Origin: Sphingomonas pokkalii | Lineage (GTDB): Bacteria > Pseudomonadota > Alphaproteobacteria > Sphingomonadales > Sphingomonadaceae | Direction: 5' to 3' | Length of the DNA: 64,000 bases | NCBI RefSeq assembly: GCF_003096275.1 | Contig: NZ_QENQ01000001.1 | Coordinates: 2,893,107 to 2,957,106, forward strand | Shown here: positions 56,883 through 64,000 of the stretch, in pieces | Numbering within the stretch: the first letter of the stretch is position 1 | Layout: the number at the start of each line of letters is the position of its first letter | Position numbers and translations under genes: made by a program | Notes under the pieces: generated by a model | Databases searched by the model: none | Seen by the model: only the letters and a program-made list of their open reading frames with translations | Told to the model about the DNA's origin: nothing

Positions 56883-57737
56883 ATGACCATCCCGCTTCCC
56901 AAGCATGACGATCTGATGCTGCCCACCTTGCAGGTGCTGGCGGCGCTGGGCGGTTCCGGCAGCAATGACGAGATTGCCGAGGCGCTGATGGCGAAGCTGG
57001 GGCTCAGCGAGGCGCAGATGGGCGTGCTCTATCCCAAGACGGGCCTGCCGATCCTGCCCGATCGCATGACCTGGGCGCGGAGCTACCTCAAATTCCCCGG
57101 CTTCGTTGAAAACCCGAAACGCGGCGTCTGGGTGCTCACGGAAGAAGGGCGCGTCGCGGCAGCGTGGGACGACGCGGCCGTGCGCAAGGCGGTCGCCAAG
57201 GCCTATGCCGAGCGTCACGCGCGCAAGAAAGCCGTGGAGGCCGAGGCGCCCGAGGCGGAGGACGCCGAAGCCGCCGAAGCCGAATGGACCGACCAGATGC
57301 TCGCCGTGCTGCGGGCGATGGATCCGATCGCGTTCGAGCGGCTGTGCCAGCGGCTGTTGCGCGAAAGCGGGTTCGTGAAAGTGGAAGTGACCGGGCGTTC
57401 CGGCGATGGCGGGATCGACGGCACCGGCGTGCTGCGCATGAACCTGATCAGCTTTCAGGTGCTGTTCCAGTGCAAGCGCTATGCGGGTTCGGTCTCCTCC
57501 CCCACGGTGCGCGATTTTCGCGGGGCGATGCAGGGGCGGGCGGACAAGGGGCTGATCCTGACCACCGGCAGCTTCACCCTCGACGCCGAACGCGAGGCAC
57601 GGCGCGACGGCGCGCCCGCGATCGACCTGATCGACGGGCGCACCTTGTGCCAGCTGCTGAAGGACGCCCGGCTGGGCGTGAAGGTGGAAATGGTGGAGCA
57701 GGTGACCGTGCTGCCGGACTTCTTCGCGGAGATTTGA
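56883..57737 (+). CDS. mrr: Mrr-type methyl-directed restriction endonuclease
   Basis: 284 residues. Winged N-terminal Mrr_N domain (LPKHDDLMLPTLQVLAALGGSGSNDEIAEAL), a charged linker rich in Glu and Ala (about 115-135), and a C-terminal Mrr_cat nuclease domain with MDPIAFERLCQRLLRESGF and the catalytic residues D179 in GDGGIDG and Q196/K198 in FQCKRY. Mrr is a type IV enzyme that cuts adenine- or cytosine-methylated DNA. Its presence beside an adenine-methylating R-M system must be tolerated, so its target differs from the local mark. Codon use is chromosomal. Confidence 0.9.
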   Translation: MTIPLPKHDDLMLPTLQVLAALGGSGSNDEIAEALMAKLGLSEAQMGVLYPKTGLPILPDRMTWARSYLKFPGFVENPKRGVWVLTEEGRVAAAWDDAAVRKAVAKAYAERHARKKAVEAEAPEAEDAEAAEAEWTDQMLAVLRAMDPIAFERLCQRLLRESGFVKVEVTGRSGDGGIDGTGVLRMNLISFQVLFQCKRYAGSVSSPTVRDFRGAMQGRADKGLILTTGSFTLDAEREARRDGAPAIDLIDGRTLCQLLKDARLGVKVEMVEQVTVLPDFFAEI

Positions 57738-57800
57738 GCGGGGGGGCTGGGGCTGCTGCCGGTGCCGTTCCTTTCCGCAGCGGGGCTGTCGCCGTTGCAT

Positions 57801-57868
57801 CGCACTCCCCCTCACCCTTCCGCCGCTTCGCGGCTCCCTCCCTCTCCCACAAGGGGAGAGGGGTGGGG
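57801..57868. repeat. C-run/G-run palindrome after mrr
   Basis: CTCCCCCTCACCCTTCCGCC is balanced by CAAGGGGAGAGGGGTGGGGGC in inverted sense around a short middle. Lies between the mrr-like gene and the globin transducer gene, which converge here; may act as a terminator. Confidence 0.6.
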
Positions 57869-57884
57869 GCTGCCGTCGCTGCGT

Positions 57885-59261
57885 TCAGCCCGCCATCGCC
57901 GCGAGCGCCTTCACCGTGGCGTGGGCGCCGGGGCTTGCGGCGGACGCGCCGGCTTCGTGGAAGCTGCTCGCCTGGCGGGCGAGGCGATCGACTTCGCGCG
58001 CCAGATTCTGCGCGGCGGCGGTGGTCTCTTCCACCATCGCGGCGTTCTGCTGGGTGGCGCGGTCCATCTCGCCGATCGTCGCCGAGACTTCGGTGATCGC
58101 GCTCGCCTGGGCCTGGTTGTCGCTGGCCATCTGGGTGAGGAGATCGTTCACCGTCGCGACGTCGCCCGAGATGTTCGACAGCGCACCGTCGACCTTCTCG
58201 ACCATGCCGACCGCGGTGACGATGTCCGCCTGGGTGGCGGTGAGCTGATCGCGGGCGCGGCCAGCTTCCTCCTCCGCGCGCATGGCGAGGGCGGAGACGA
58301 GATCGGCGACGACGGCGAAACCGCGGCCCGCCTCGCCGGCGCGGCCCGCCTCCACCGCGGCGTTCATCGCGAGGACGCGGGTCTGAAAGGCGATCTTGTC
58401 GAGGCCTTCGATGACATTGTCGATGCCCTTGGCGCTTTCGGCGACGCGCTCCATCGCGGTCACCGCCTGTTCGGTGATGGTGCGGCCGGTATCGACGGTG
58501 GCCTTGGCGCCGTCTGCCCGCTCGACGGTGCGGCGGGCGCTCTGGGCGGTGGCCTTGAGGCGCTGGTCCATCTCCTGCACCGAGGCGGCGGTCTCGGCGA
58601 GGCTGGCGGCATTGCTTTCGGTGCGGCGGGCAAGATCGGTGGAGGCCTGGGCGATTTCCTGCGAGCCGGTGCGGATCGCATCCACCGTTTCGTTGATCGC
58701 GCCGAGCAGGCTGGCGAGCGACTTTTCGCGTTCCTGGAGCGCGGCCATCGCCTCGGCGCGGCTGGCCTGTTCCTGCTCGAAATAGATCGAGACCGACATC
58801 TCCAGATCGATCAGCGCGGCGGTGACGATCGCGCGGAGCTGATCGAAGCGGGGATCGGGCTTGGCGGGGAAGAAGGGCAGGCGCGGGCCGGCGGGCGCGG
58901 CGCCGATGCTTTCGATGAGCGAATCGAGGATGATCGCATAGGAGCCGATATACCATTGCGGGGTCAGCCCGATCTTGGCGTGGCGCGCGCCGATCCGCTT
59001 GACGCGGGCGACATAGTCGCCGTCGAACGCGGCACCGGCGAGATGGCCCCAATGTTCGGACTGGAGCTGCTTGGCCTTCTCGATATGGCTGGCGCCGGAG
59101 AACATGTTGGCGGTTTCGGGATAGGCGGCGATCTGGCGATAGAGCCGATCGAGCGCCGGGCGCATCGCCTGGAGGATCGTGTCGCGGGCATCGGCGAGCA
59201 GGTGGCGCTTCTCTGCCGTGTAGCCGACGAAATCCAGGCGGGTGGCGAGTTCCGGGTGCAA
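57885..59261 (-). CDS. Globin-coupled methyl-accepting chemotaxis transducer (HemAT-like)
   Basis: 458 residues, no membrane span. Protoglobin sensor domain in residues about 1-175 with the proximal heme histidine H94 in GARHAKIGLTPQWYIGSY. A coiled-coil signalling domain follows with the hairpin tip IAFQTRVLAMNAAVEAGRAGEAGRGFAVVADLV and a second methylation helix AAMVEETTAAAQNLAREV. Senses O2 or other heme ligands and signals through CheA/CheW, which are not in the window. The tip has RVLAMN where most transducers have NLLALN. Confidence 0.93.
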   Translation of the reverse strand: MHPELATRLDFVGYTAEKRHLLADARDTILQAMRPALDRLYRQIAAYPETANMFSGASHIEKAKQLQSEHWGHLAGAAFDGDYVARVKRIGARHAKIGLTPQWYIGSYAIILDSLIESIGAAPAGPRLPFFPAKPDPRFDQLRAIVTAALIDLEMSVSIYFEQEQASRAEAMAALQEREKSLASLLGAINETVDAIRTGSQEIAQASTDLARRTESNAASLAETAASVQEMDQRLKATAQSARRTVERADGAKATVDTGRTITEQAVTAMERVAESAKGIDNVIEGLDKIAFQTRVLAMNAAVEAGRAGEAGRGFAVVADLVSALAMRAEEEAGRARDQLTATQADIVTAVGMVEKVDGALSNISGDVATVNDLLTQMASDNQAQASAITEVSATIGEMDRATQQNAAMVEETTAAAQNLAREVDRLARQASSFHEAGASAASPGAHATVKALAAMAG

Positions 59262-59564
59262 GGGTAGGCTCCTTCCGTTCAGGGGGACGCGAGTGCCGAA
59301 TATTTCGTTGCGTTATAGAAAGGGGGGCACCCGCCCGGCGGCCCGGCTTGTAACAAAGCGTTGCGACACCCCCTGTCTTTTGGGACATTCAGGGCGGCCC
59401 CGGAGCGCGCGAACCTTTCCCTGTTGGGCGCGTTCGGGAGCGTCTCTTCTTGGCGGTGGCGCGGAGAAAACCGGGATTGAACGGCCGGGGTCTTCGCGTG
59501 AAAGACAGGGTACTTGGAACCTGTTGTCCAGGATTCTTTAAGCCCGTTGGCGTAGGTGCGGATC
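59262..59564. other. Divergent intergenic region, transducer/cyclase
   Basis: 303 bp without a gene, containing the promoters of the globin transducer (minus) and the GGDEF gene (plus). No riboswitch fold (for example a c-di-GMP aptamer) or strong dyad was recognised. A weak TTGGGACATTCAGGG region lies near 59380. Confidence 0.35.
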
Positions 59565-60797
59565 ATGGAAGCGATCGACGCGAACTTCGATCTTGCGACG
59601 ATGTTCGTCGTGAATGTGCTCGCCAGTACGCTCTCGCTCCTGTGCTTCGCGGCGATGGCGTGTCAGCAGCAACCGGGCGCGGCGCGGACCAGCCTGCAGA
59701 TCGGGGCCGTGGCCAATGCGGTGCAGATGCTGGGGTTCGGCGTGCTGCTGATCCCGGCCTGGGACGTCGGCTTCCCGCATCTGATCTCGCTGGCCAATCT
59801 GCCGATCGATGCCGGGCCGGCGCTGGGGCTGGTGGCGGTGAACGTGTTTCTCGGCCGGCCGGCGCGCGCCAACTGGCCGGTGGCGATCCCGATCGCACTG
59901 GGCCTTGTCCAGATCGGCTATGTGGTGTGGGGCTCGGACGTCTATGACTGGGTGCTGATGCTGCTCGGCTGCATCTCGCGGATGTCGGTGCTGCTGCCGG
60001 CTGCCTGGGCGCTGTGGCGCTATGCCACGCCGTCGCAGCGCGGCCCGGCGCGGCTGGCGGCGTGCTTTCATTTGCTGTGGGCGGGGCTGCTCGCCTTGCG
60101 GATCGGCTTGCTGCTGGATGGCGACACCAGCCAGACCGATCTGGCGGGAAGCTCGATCCTGGGGCTGGCCGGCCGCTTCATGCTCACCTGGATGATCGCG
60201 GTGTGCCTGTTGTGGATGATCGCCCGCCAGCTGGACGAGCAGCTGATCCAGCACGCCACGCGCGATCCGCTGACCGGGCTGCTCAACCGGCGGATGATCT
60301 GGGAAGCAGGGCGCGCGCGCGGCAGCCGCGCGATGGCGCTGATCCTGCTCGACATCGATCATTTCAAGGACGTCAACGACCATTGGGGCCACGGCGTCGG
60401 CGATCAGGTGCTGGCGATGGTGGCGGGCGTGATCGCCGATGCGGTGCGCGACGAGGATCTGGTCGGCCGGGTCGGCGGCGAGGAATTCATGGTGCTGCCG
60501 GCGGCGACCGGCACCGCGCAGGTGGCGGCGCTCGCCGAGCGGATCCGCACCGCCATCGCCGGCACCGTGCTGGTGCTGGACGATGGGCAGGAACTGCGCT
60601 GCACCGTCAGCATCGGCCATGCCGGCGCGCATGGCGGCGAGGGGCGCTGGGAGCGGCTGGTCGCGGAGGCGGATGCGGCGCTCTATGCCGCCAAGCATGG
60701 CGGGCGGGATCGCGTGGTCGCCTATGCCGCGCCGGTGGCGGCGGACCGGGCTCAGAACGCGCGGGTGATGCCGATGGTCGCCGCCGTCCGGGCATAG
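59565..60797 (+). CDS. Membrane diguanylate cyclase
   Basis: 410 residues. Six membrane helices in residues about 10-220 form a sensor part without a named domain, followed by a GGDEF domain: RDPLTGLLNRRMIWE, LILLDIDHFKDVNDHWGHGVGDQVL and the active site RVGGEEFMVLP, with ADAALYAAKHGGRDRV. All catalytic residues are present, so it should make cyclic di-GMP. No RxxD inhibitory site is evident upstream of GGEEF. ATG 59565 chosen over GTG 59556. Its 3' end overlaps the Slam-like gene on the other strand by 46 bp. Confidence 0.93.
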   Translation: MEAIDANFDLATMFVVNVLASTLSLLCFAAMACQQQPGAARTSLQIGAVANAVQMLGFGVLLIPAWDVGFPHLISLANLPIDAGPALGLVAVNVFLGRPARANWPVAIPIALGLVQIGYVVWGSDVYDWVLMLLGCISRMSVLLPAAWALWRYATPSQRGPARLAACFHLLWAGLLALRIGLLLDGDTSQTDLAGSSILGLAGRFMLTWMIAVCLLWMIARQLDEQLIQHATRDPLTGLLNRRMIWEAGRARGSRAMALILLDIDHFKDVNDHWGHGVGDQVLAMVAGVIADAVRDEDLVGRVGGEEFMVLPAATGTAQVAALAERIRTAIAGTVLVLDDGQELRCTVSIGHAGAHGGEGRWERLVAEADAALYAAKHGGRDRVVAYAAPVAADRAQNARVMPMVAAVRA

Positions 60798-62053
60798 TCG
60801 TAGATCCCGACCGACGATCGGTTGCGTTCCCATTCCAGCCGGACGATCGGCGCGAAGCCGCGTACCTGCAGCCGGCGGAAGGTGCCGCCGATGCCGAGGC
60901 TGACGTTCCAGTCCCGGCGGCGTTCGGGAAACAGGAACAGCCGGGCATCGCCTTCCAGCCGGCGGAGCCCGGCGCTGGCATAGAGGGTGGTGCGGCCGAC
61001 ATCGCGCCAGCCGAGCAGGTTCACGGCGCCGGACGCGGTGGCGAAGCCGGGATCGTTCGCGGTCTGGCGGGTGGCCGACAGCGCGATGCTGCCGCCGGCG
61101 CGGGGGGAGAAGGCGCGCTCATAGCTGACCGCGCCGTTCAGCAGCAGCCCGTTCTGGAGCGGATTGCCGCGATAGCGCGTGTCGGCGATCGTCGCGCTGG
61201 TGGTAAGCTGTGCCCGGCTGCCGAGCGGGTGCAGCCAATCGATCGCGGCGGTGGCGGTGCGGGCATAGGCGCTGCCGCCATACCAGCGCTGGGTGCCGCC
61301 GACCGAGGGGCGCAGGCGATCGCGGCCGAGGCTCCATTCCAGGCCGAGCAGCGCCGAGGCCGAGAGATCGTCGAAGCGGTGCTGGCGGTAGAAATCGCCC
61401 TGGCCGGAGAGCCGCGGGACGAGCGCGAGGTTCGCGGCGATCGGCACGCGCGCATAGAGCTGGCCGGCGGCACGCGCGCCGAGGCCCGATTGTTCGCGGG
61501 CGTCGCGCGAAAGCTGCAGCGGCGCGAGCACGGTATCGAGCGTGGCGGCATCGGTGGCGCGGTTGATGTTGCTGTCCGGCACCAGCGCGACTTCGAGGCT
61601 GGCACCCCAGGGCTTGCGCGAGCGCAGCGCGGCGGCGAACTGATCGACGAGCTGCACCACCTGCGGCGGCAGGGTGCCGGCCTGGGCCTGGCGCAGCGCG
61701 CGGCGGGCGGCACCCTCGTCGCCCAGCTGGGCGAGCAGGCGGGCGAGTTCGAGCCGGACGCGCGCGGCATCGGGCTTTTCATCGAGCAGTGCGCGATAGG
61801 TGGCCGCCGCTTCGCGCGGGCGGCCGGTGCGTTCGAGCAACTGGCCGAGCCGGAAGCGGGCTTCGGCGCGGACCTCCGCATCGGGATCGCGGGCGAGGGC
61901 GCGGTACAGGGTCTCGGCTTCGTCCGGCGTGGCGCGGGCGGCGAGCGCGAACAGCTCGACCGCCGAGAGCCGCTGCCGCACGGCGGCCTGGGCGAACGCC
62001 GGGGCCGGCGCCAGCATCGCCAGCACGGCCAGCGCGAGCGCGGTGCGGCTCAC
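60752..62053 (-). CDS. Slam-like surface lipoprotein assembly modifier (TPR plus DUF560 barrel)
   Basis: 433 residues. Signal peptide 1-22 (LAPAPAFAQA). N-terminal tetratricopeptide-like helices (ETLYRALARDPDAEVRAEARFRLGQLLERTGRPREAAATYRALLDEKPDAARVRLELARLLAQLGDEGAARRALRQ) are followed by an outer-membrane beta barrel with GASLEVALVPDSNINRATD, typical of the DUF560/Slam family, and the C-terminal ATIGITRAF with an aromatic end. Slam proteins move surface lipoproteins such as TbpB across the outer membrane. Starts inside the stop of the TbpB-like gene (4-bp overlap), so that protein is the likely cargo. Confidence 0.9.
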   Translation of the reverse strand: MSRTALALAVLAMLAPAPAFAQAAVRQRLSAVELFALAARATPDEAETLYRALARDPDAEVRAEARFRLGQLLERTGRPREAAATYRALLDEKPDAARVRLELARLLAQLGDEGAARRALRQAQAGTLPPQVVQLVDQFAAALRSRKPWGASLEVALVPDSNINRATDAATLDTVLAPLQLSRDAREQSGLGARAAGQLYARVPIAANLALVPRLSGQGDFYRQHRFDDLSASALLGLEWSLGRDRLRPSVGGTQRWYGGSAYARTATAAIDWLHPLGSRAQLTTSATIADTRYRGNPLQNGLLLNGAVSYERAFSPRAGGSIALSATRQTANDPGFATASGAVNLLGWRDVGRTTLYASAGLRRLEGDARLFLFPERRRDWNVSLGIGGTFRRLQVRGFAPIVRLEWERNRSSVGIYDYARTAATIGITRAF

Positions 62054-64000
62054 CGGTTCTGCTTGGCGAGGGTGGCGCCGGAAAGCACGGCCTGTCCGCC
62101 GCCGGCCAGCGTGCGGACGGCATCGAATTTCGCGCCGATCTCCTGCGCCTGCGGGCCGAAGAACCAGCCGGTGAGGCTGCCCGTACCGCCGTTCGCCGAA
62201 AGCGCGCCGGTGAAGCCGCCGCTCGACAGGCCCGCGGACTGGAAGCCGAAGCTGCCGAAATCGCGGGTGCCGCCCGCGCCGCTGCCGGTGATGGCGAGCG
62301 TGCCGGTGGCGTTCGAGCGGGCGAAGTCGACGGTGAAGCTGCTGGTGCCGCCAAGCGCATAGGCGGTGCCGGCGACGCTGCCCGATCCGAACACCAGCCC
62401 CGCATAGCCGGCGGTGCCGGTGCGCGGCAGCTGATCGGCGGTGGTGCGCTGACCGAAGGGCAGGTACCAGCGCTGCGGATCGGCGGTGCCGGCGTTGGCG
62501 GCGAGGACGCCCAACTCGGCAAAGCTGGCATAGCTGAGTGCGAGCGGACCGGCGGCGGCGTTGTAGATCCGTGCTTCCACCGTGCCGGCGGCGAGCGTGC
62601 GGCGATAGACGTCGAAGCCCGCCGCGCTGGTGATCGCCTCGCGGTCGGCGGCGGTGAGCAGCAGGCTGGCCTCGCCGAAACCGGGCAGGCCGGCAAGGCT
62701 GTAGCCGGTGCCGGCGGTGCCGACGATTTCGGGCGCGATCGCCGTGCGCAGGGCGCTGCTGGCGCTGGCGCCACTGCCGCTGGCGCCGACGAGCGTGACG
62801 GCCGCACCTTCGCCGGCGGCATCGCGCAGTGCGGCACTTGCCCCCACTTCTTCCGCGGCGGGGCCATAGAAATGGCCGGTGAGCGCCCCGCCATAGCTGC
62901 CCAGCACATCGACCGTCAGGCTGCCCGAAAAGGCGTTGGCGGCGCTGGCCAGGGTGGCGCTGCCGGTGAAGCTGCCATTGGTGCTGGTGGTGGCGTTGGC
63001 GGAATCGGTGAAGCTGGCCGTGGCGGTGCCGCTGGTGGCAATCGCCCCGGTGGCGAAATTGGCGCTGAGCGTACCGCTGCCGGACAGCGCCAGCGGCCCC
63101 GGCTGGCTGGCATCGACCAGCGCGCCTGCCAAGGTGACGGCATAGCTGGCCGATCCGGTGCGGGGGAGGGCGCTGTCCGCCGTTTTCAGCCCGAAAGCGA
63201 AGGCGTCGATCGTCTTGCTGGTGATGCCGCCCGTGCTGGTGGTGGTGACCCAGCGCGCGGCGCGGACATAGCGCATCGCACCGAGCGCATCGAGGGTGAG
63301 CTGGTCTGCCCCGCCGCCGGTGCCGCCGGTGGTGAACAGCGTGCTGCGCGGGCCGGCGATCACCGTGTAGCTGCCGGCCGCCGCATTATAGCTGACGACA
63401 AGCGCCTGGGCGGTGCTGGCGAGCATCGCGGCGGCGCCGGTGGCTTCGGTATAGTTCGCCTTGATCGTCGCGGTTTCGCTGCCGAAGACCTGGCTTGCAG
63501 TGAGATTGGCGAGCGTGGCGTTGCCGAGCTGGCTGCCCGACTGGCGGCCGATCAGCACCCCCGATGCGGCCCGGCCATCGGCGTTGGACGCGGTGAAGGC
63601 GGCCCCCACCTCTTCGGCGGCAGGGCCGTAGAACCGGCCCTGGAGTGCGCCGGCAAGATCGCCGCCCGAAAAGGCGAAGCTGCCGGCAAAGGCGTTGGCG
63701 CTGCCGCTCAACTGGGCCTGGCCGGTAAAGGACGAGCTGGTGACGACCGTGCCGCTGTCGTTGGCGACCTGGCGCACGGTGCCGCTGGTGACGAGTTGGC
63801 CGGTGGCGAAATCGACCTGGAGGCTGCCGCTGCCGACCAGGCTTTCGAGCACGCCGAAGCCGAGCGCGCCGACCAGATCGATGGCATAATTGCCGTTGCC
63901 GGTGCGCGGCACCGCCGCGTCCGGCGTGCGGACGCCATAGGCGAAGGCATCGAAGCGGAAGGCGCCGCTGCCGTCGCTGGCGAAATCGACGCGCTGCCAG
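62050..64000 (-). CDS. TbpB-like surface protein, partial at window end
   Basis: At least 650 codons; the frame is open to position 64000, so the start and signal are missing. Contains three diverged copies of a unit ending in GRFYGPAAEEVGAAF, GHFYGPAAEEVGASA and GWFFGPQAQEIGAKF, the C-terminal beta-barrel signature of transferrin-binding-protein-like and heme-binding slam substrates. Between them lie long small-residue repeats rich in Gly, Ser, Thr and Ala forming beta strands. Probably displayed on the cell surface by the Slam-like partner and binds iron, heme or an iron protein; ligand not deducible. Confidence 0.82.
   Translation of the reverse strand, partial: WQRVDFASDGSGAFRFDAFAYGVRTPDAAVPRTGNGNYAIDLVGALGFGVLESLVGSGSLQVDFATGQLVTSGTVRQVANDSGTVVTSSSFTGQAQLSGSANAFAGSFAFSGGDLAGALQGRFYGPAAEEVGAAFTASNADGRAASGVLIGRQSGSQLGNATLANLTASQVFGSETATIKANYTEATGAAAMLASTAQALVVSYNAAAGSYTVIAGPRSTLFTTGGTGGGADQLTLDALGAMRYVRAARWVTTTSTGGITSKTIDAFAFGLKTADSALPRTGSASYAVTLAGALVDASQPGPLALSGSGTLSANFATGAIATSGTATASFTDSANATTSTNGSFTGSATLASAANAFSGSLTVDVLGSYGGALTGHFYGPAAEEVGASAALRDAAGEGAAVTLVGASGSGASASSALRTAIAPEIVGTAGTGYSLAGLPGFGEASLLLTAADREAITSAAGFDVYRRTLAAGTVEARIYNAAAGPLALSYASFAELGVLAANAGTADPQRWYLPFGQRTTADQLPRTGTAGYAGLVFGSGSVAGTAYALGGTSSFTVDFARSNATGTLAITGSGAGGTRDFGSFGFQSAGLSSGGFTGALSANGGTGSLTGWFFGPQAQEIGAKFDAVRTLAGGGQAVLSGATLAKQNR

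Noticed and set aside
59262..59564. c-di-GMP riboswitch in front of the diguanylate cyclase
   Set aside because: The conserved aptamer core could not be found and no terminator/antiterminator pair is visible.

Overview
The window is GC-rich chromosomal DNA (roughly two thirds G+C) from an alphaproteobacterium, most likely a Sphingomonas or close sphingomonad. The evidence is the style of the housekeeping proteins (purK/purE, gpmA, ligA, uvrB, mutS, fused maeB, aceA, rph, rdgB, hrcA, grpE, uvrA), an Oar-type TonB-dependent receptor beside a LytS/LytTR pair, and many short palindromic repeats of a kind scattered through alphaproteobacterial genomes. No rRNA, CRISPR array or phage module was seen. 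One tRNA (Tyr, anticodon GTA) is present.

Layout: 0-2.6 kb holds an IS256-family transposase next to a DUF6624 gene that has lost its 5' end. 2.6-8.9 kb holds purEK, gpmA, a dienelactone hydrolase, a FUSC membrane protein and a LytTR regulator/histidine kinase pair. 9-12.3 kb is one large Oar-like outer-membrane receptor with a clear terminator. 12.4-29.5 kb holds ligA, an XRE/membrane-protein pair, a metallo-beta-lactamase-fold hydrolase, uvrB, a HigBA-type toxin-antitoxin, a lipoprotein, an 18-codon ORF with an extreme Shine-Dalgarno followed by a structured terminated transcript, a PAS-GGDEF-EAL protein, mutS, a polytopic membrane protein and maeB. 29.5-37.4 kb holds an SDR and an acyl-CoA dehydrogenase, a GPH-family symporter, an AbrB/Doc toxin-antitoxin, isocitrate lyase with a 51-residue follower, and an arsR-arsC-acr3 operon. 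37.4-45.6 kb holds rlmB, an M28 peptidase, tRNA-Tyr, small proteins, a MarR regulator, rdgB-rph divergent from a DUF6438 lipoprotein and hrcA-grpE, then a cold-shock gene.

46-57.8 kb is the accessory part. It has several palindromic elements (one inside a 510-residue ORF, one inside uvrA, one nested 129 bp palindrome), a cupin gene frameshifted by a 25 bp insertion, two antitoxin-like genes without visible partners, a lower-GC two-gene operon of unknown function (a DUF1828/1829-like protein and a DUF6978-like protein), a nucleotidyltransferase cassette inserted between uvrA and a diverged second copy of the uvrA 3' end, a restriction-modification system (D12-class adenine methylase convergent with a controller-like HTH protein and an HNH endonuclease), and an Mrr-type methyl-directed nuclease. 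DNA maintenance and defence genes are therefore packed around uvrA.

57.9-64 kb is signalling and surface biology: a globin-coupled chemotaxis transducer, a membrane diguanylate cyclase, and a Slam-like outer-membrane exporter overlapping a long TbpB-like surface protein that runs off the window end.

The most promising undescribed items are the DUF1828/1829-like plus DUF6978-like operon, the uvrA-end cassette, the palindromes accommodated in frame inside essential or conserved genes, and the short ORF with 14-nt complementarity to the 16S rRNA tail followed by a structured RNA.
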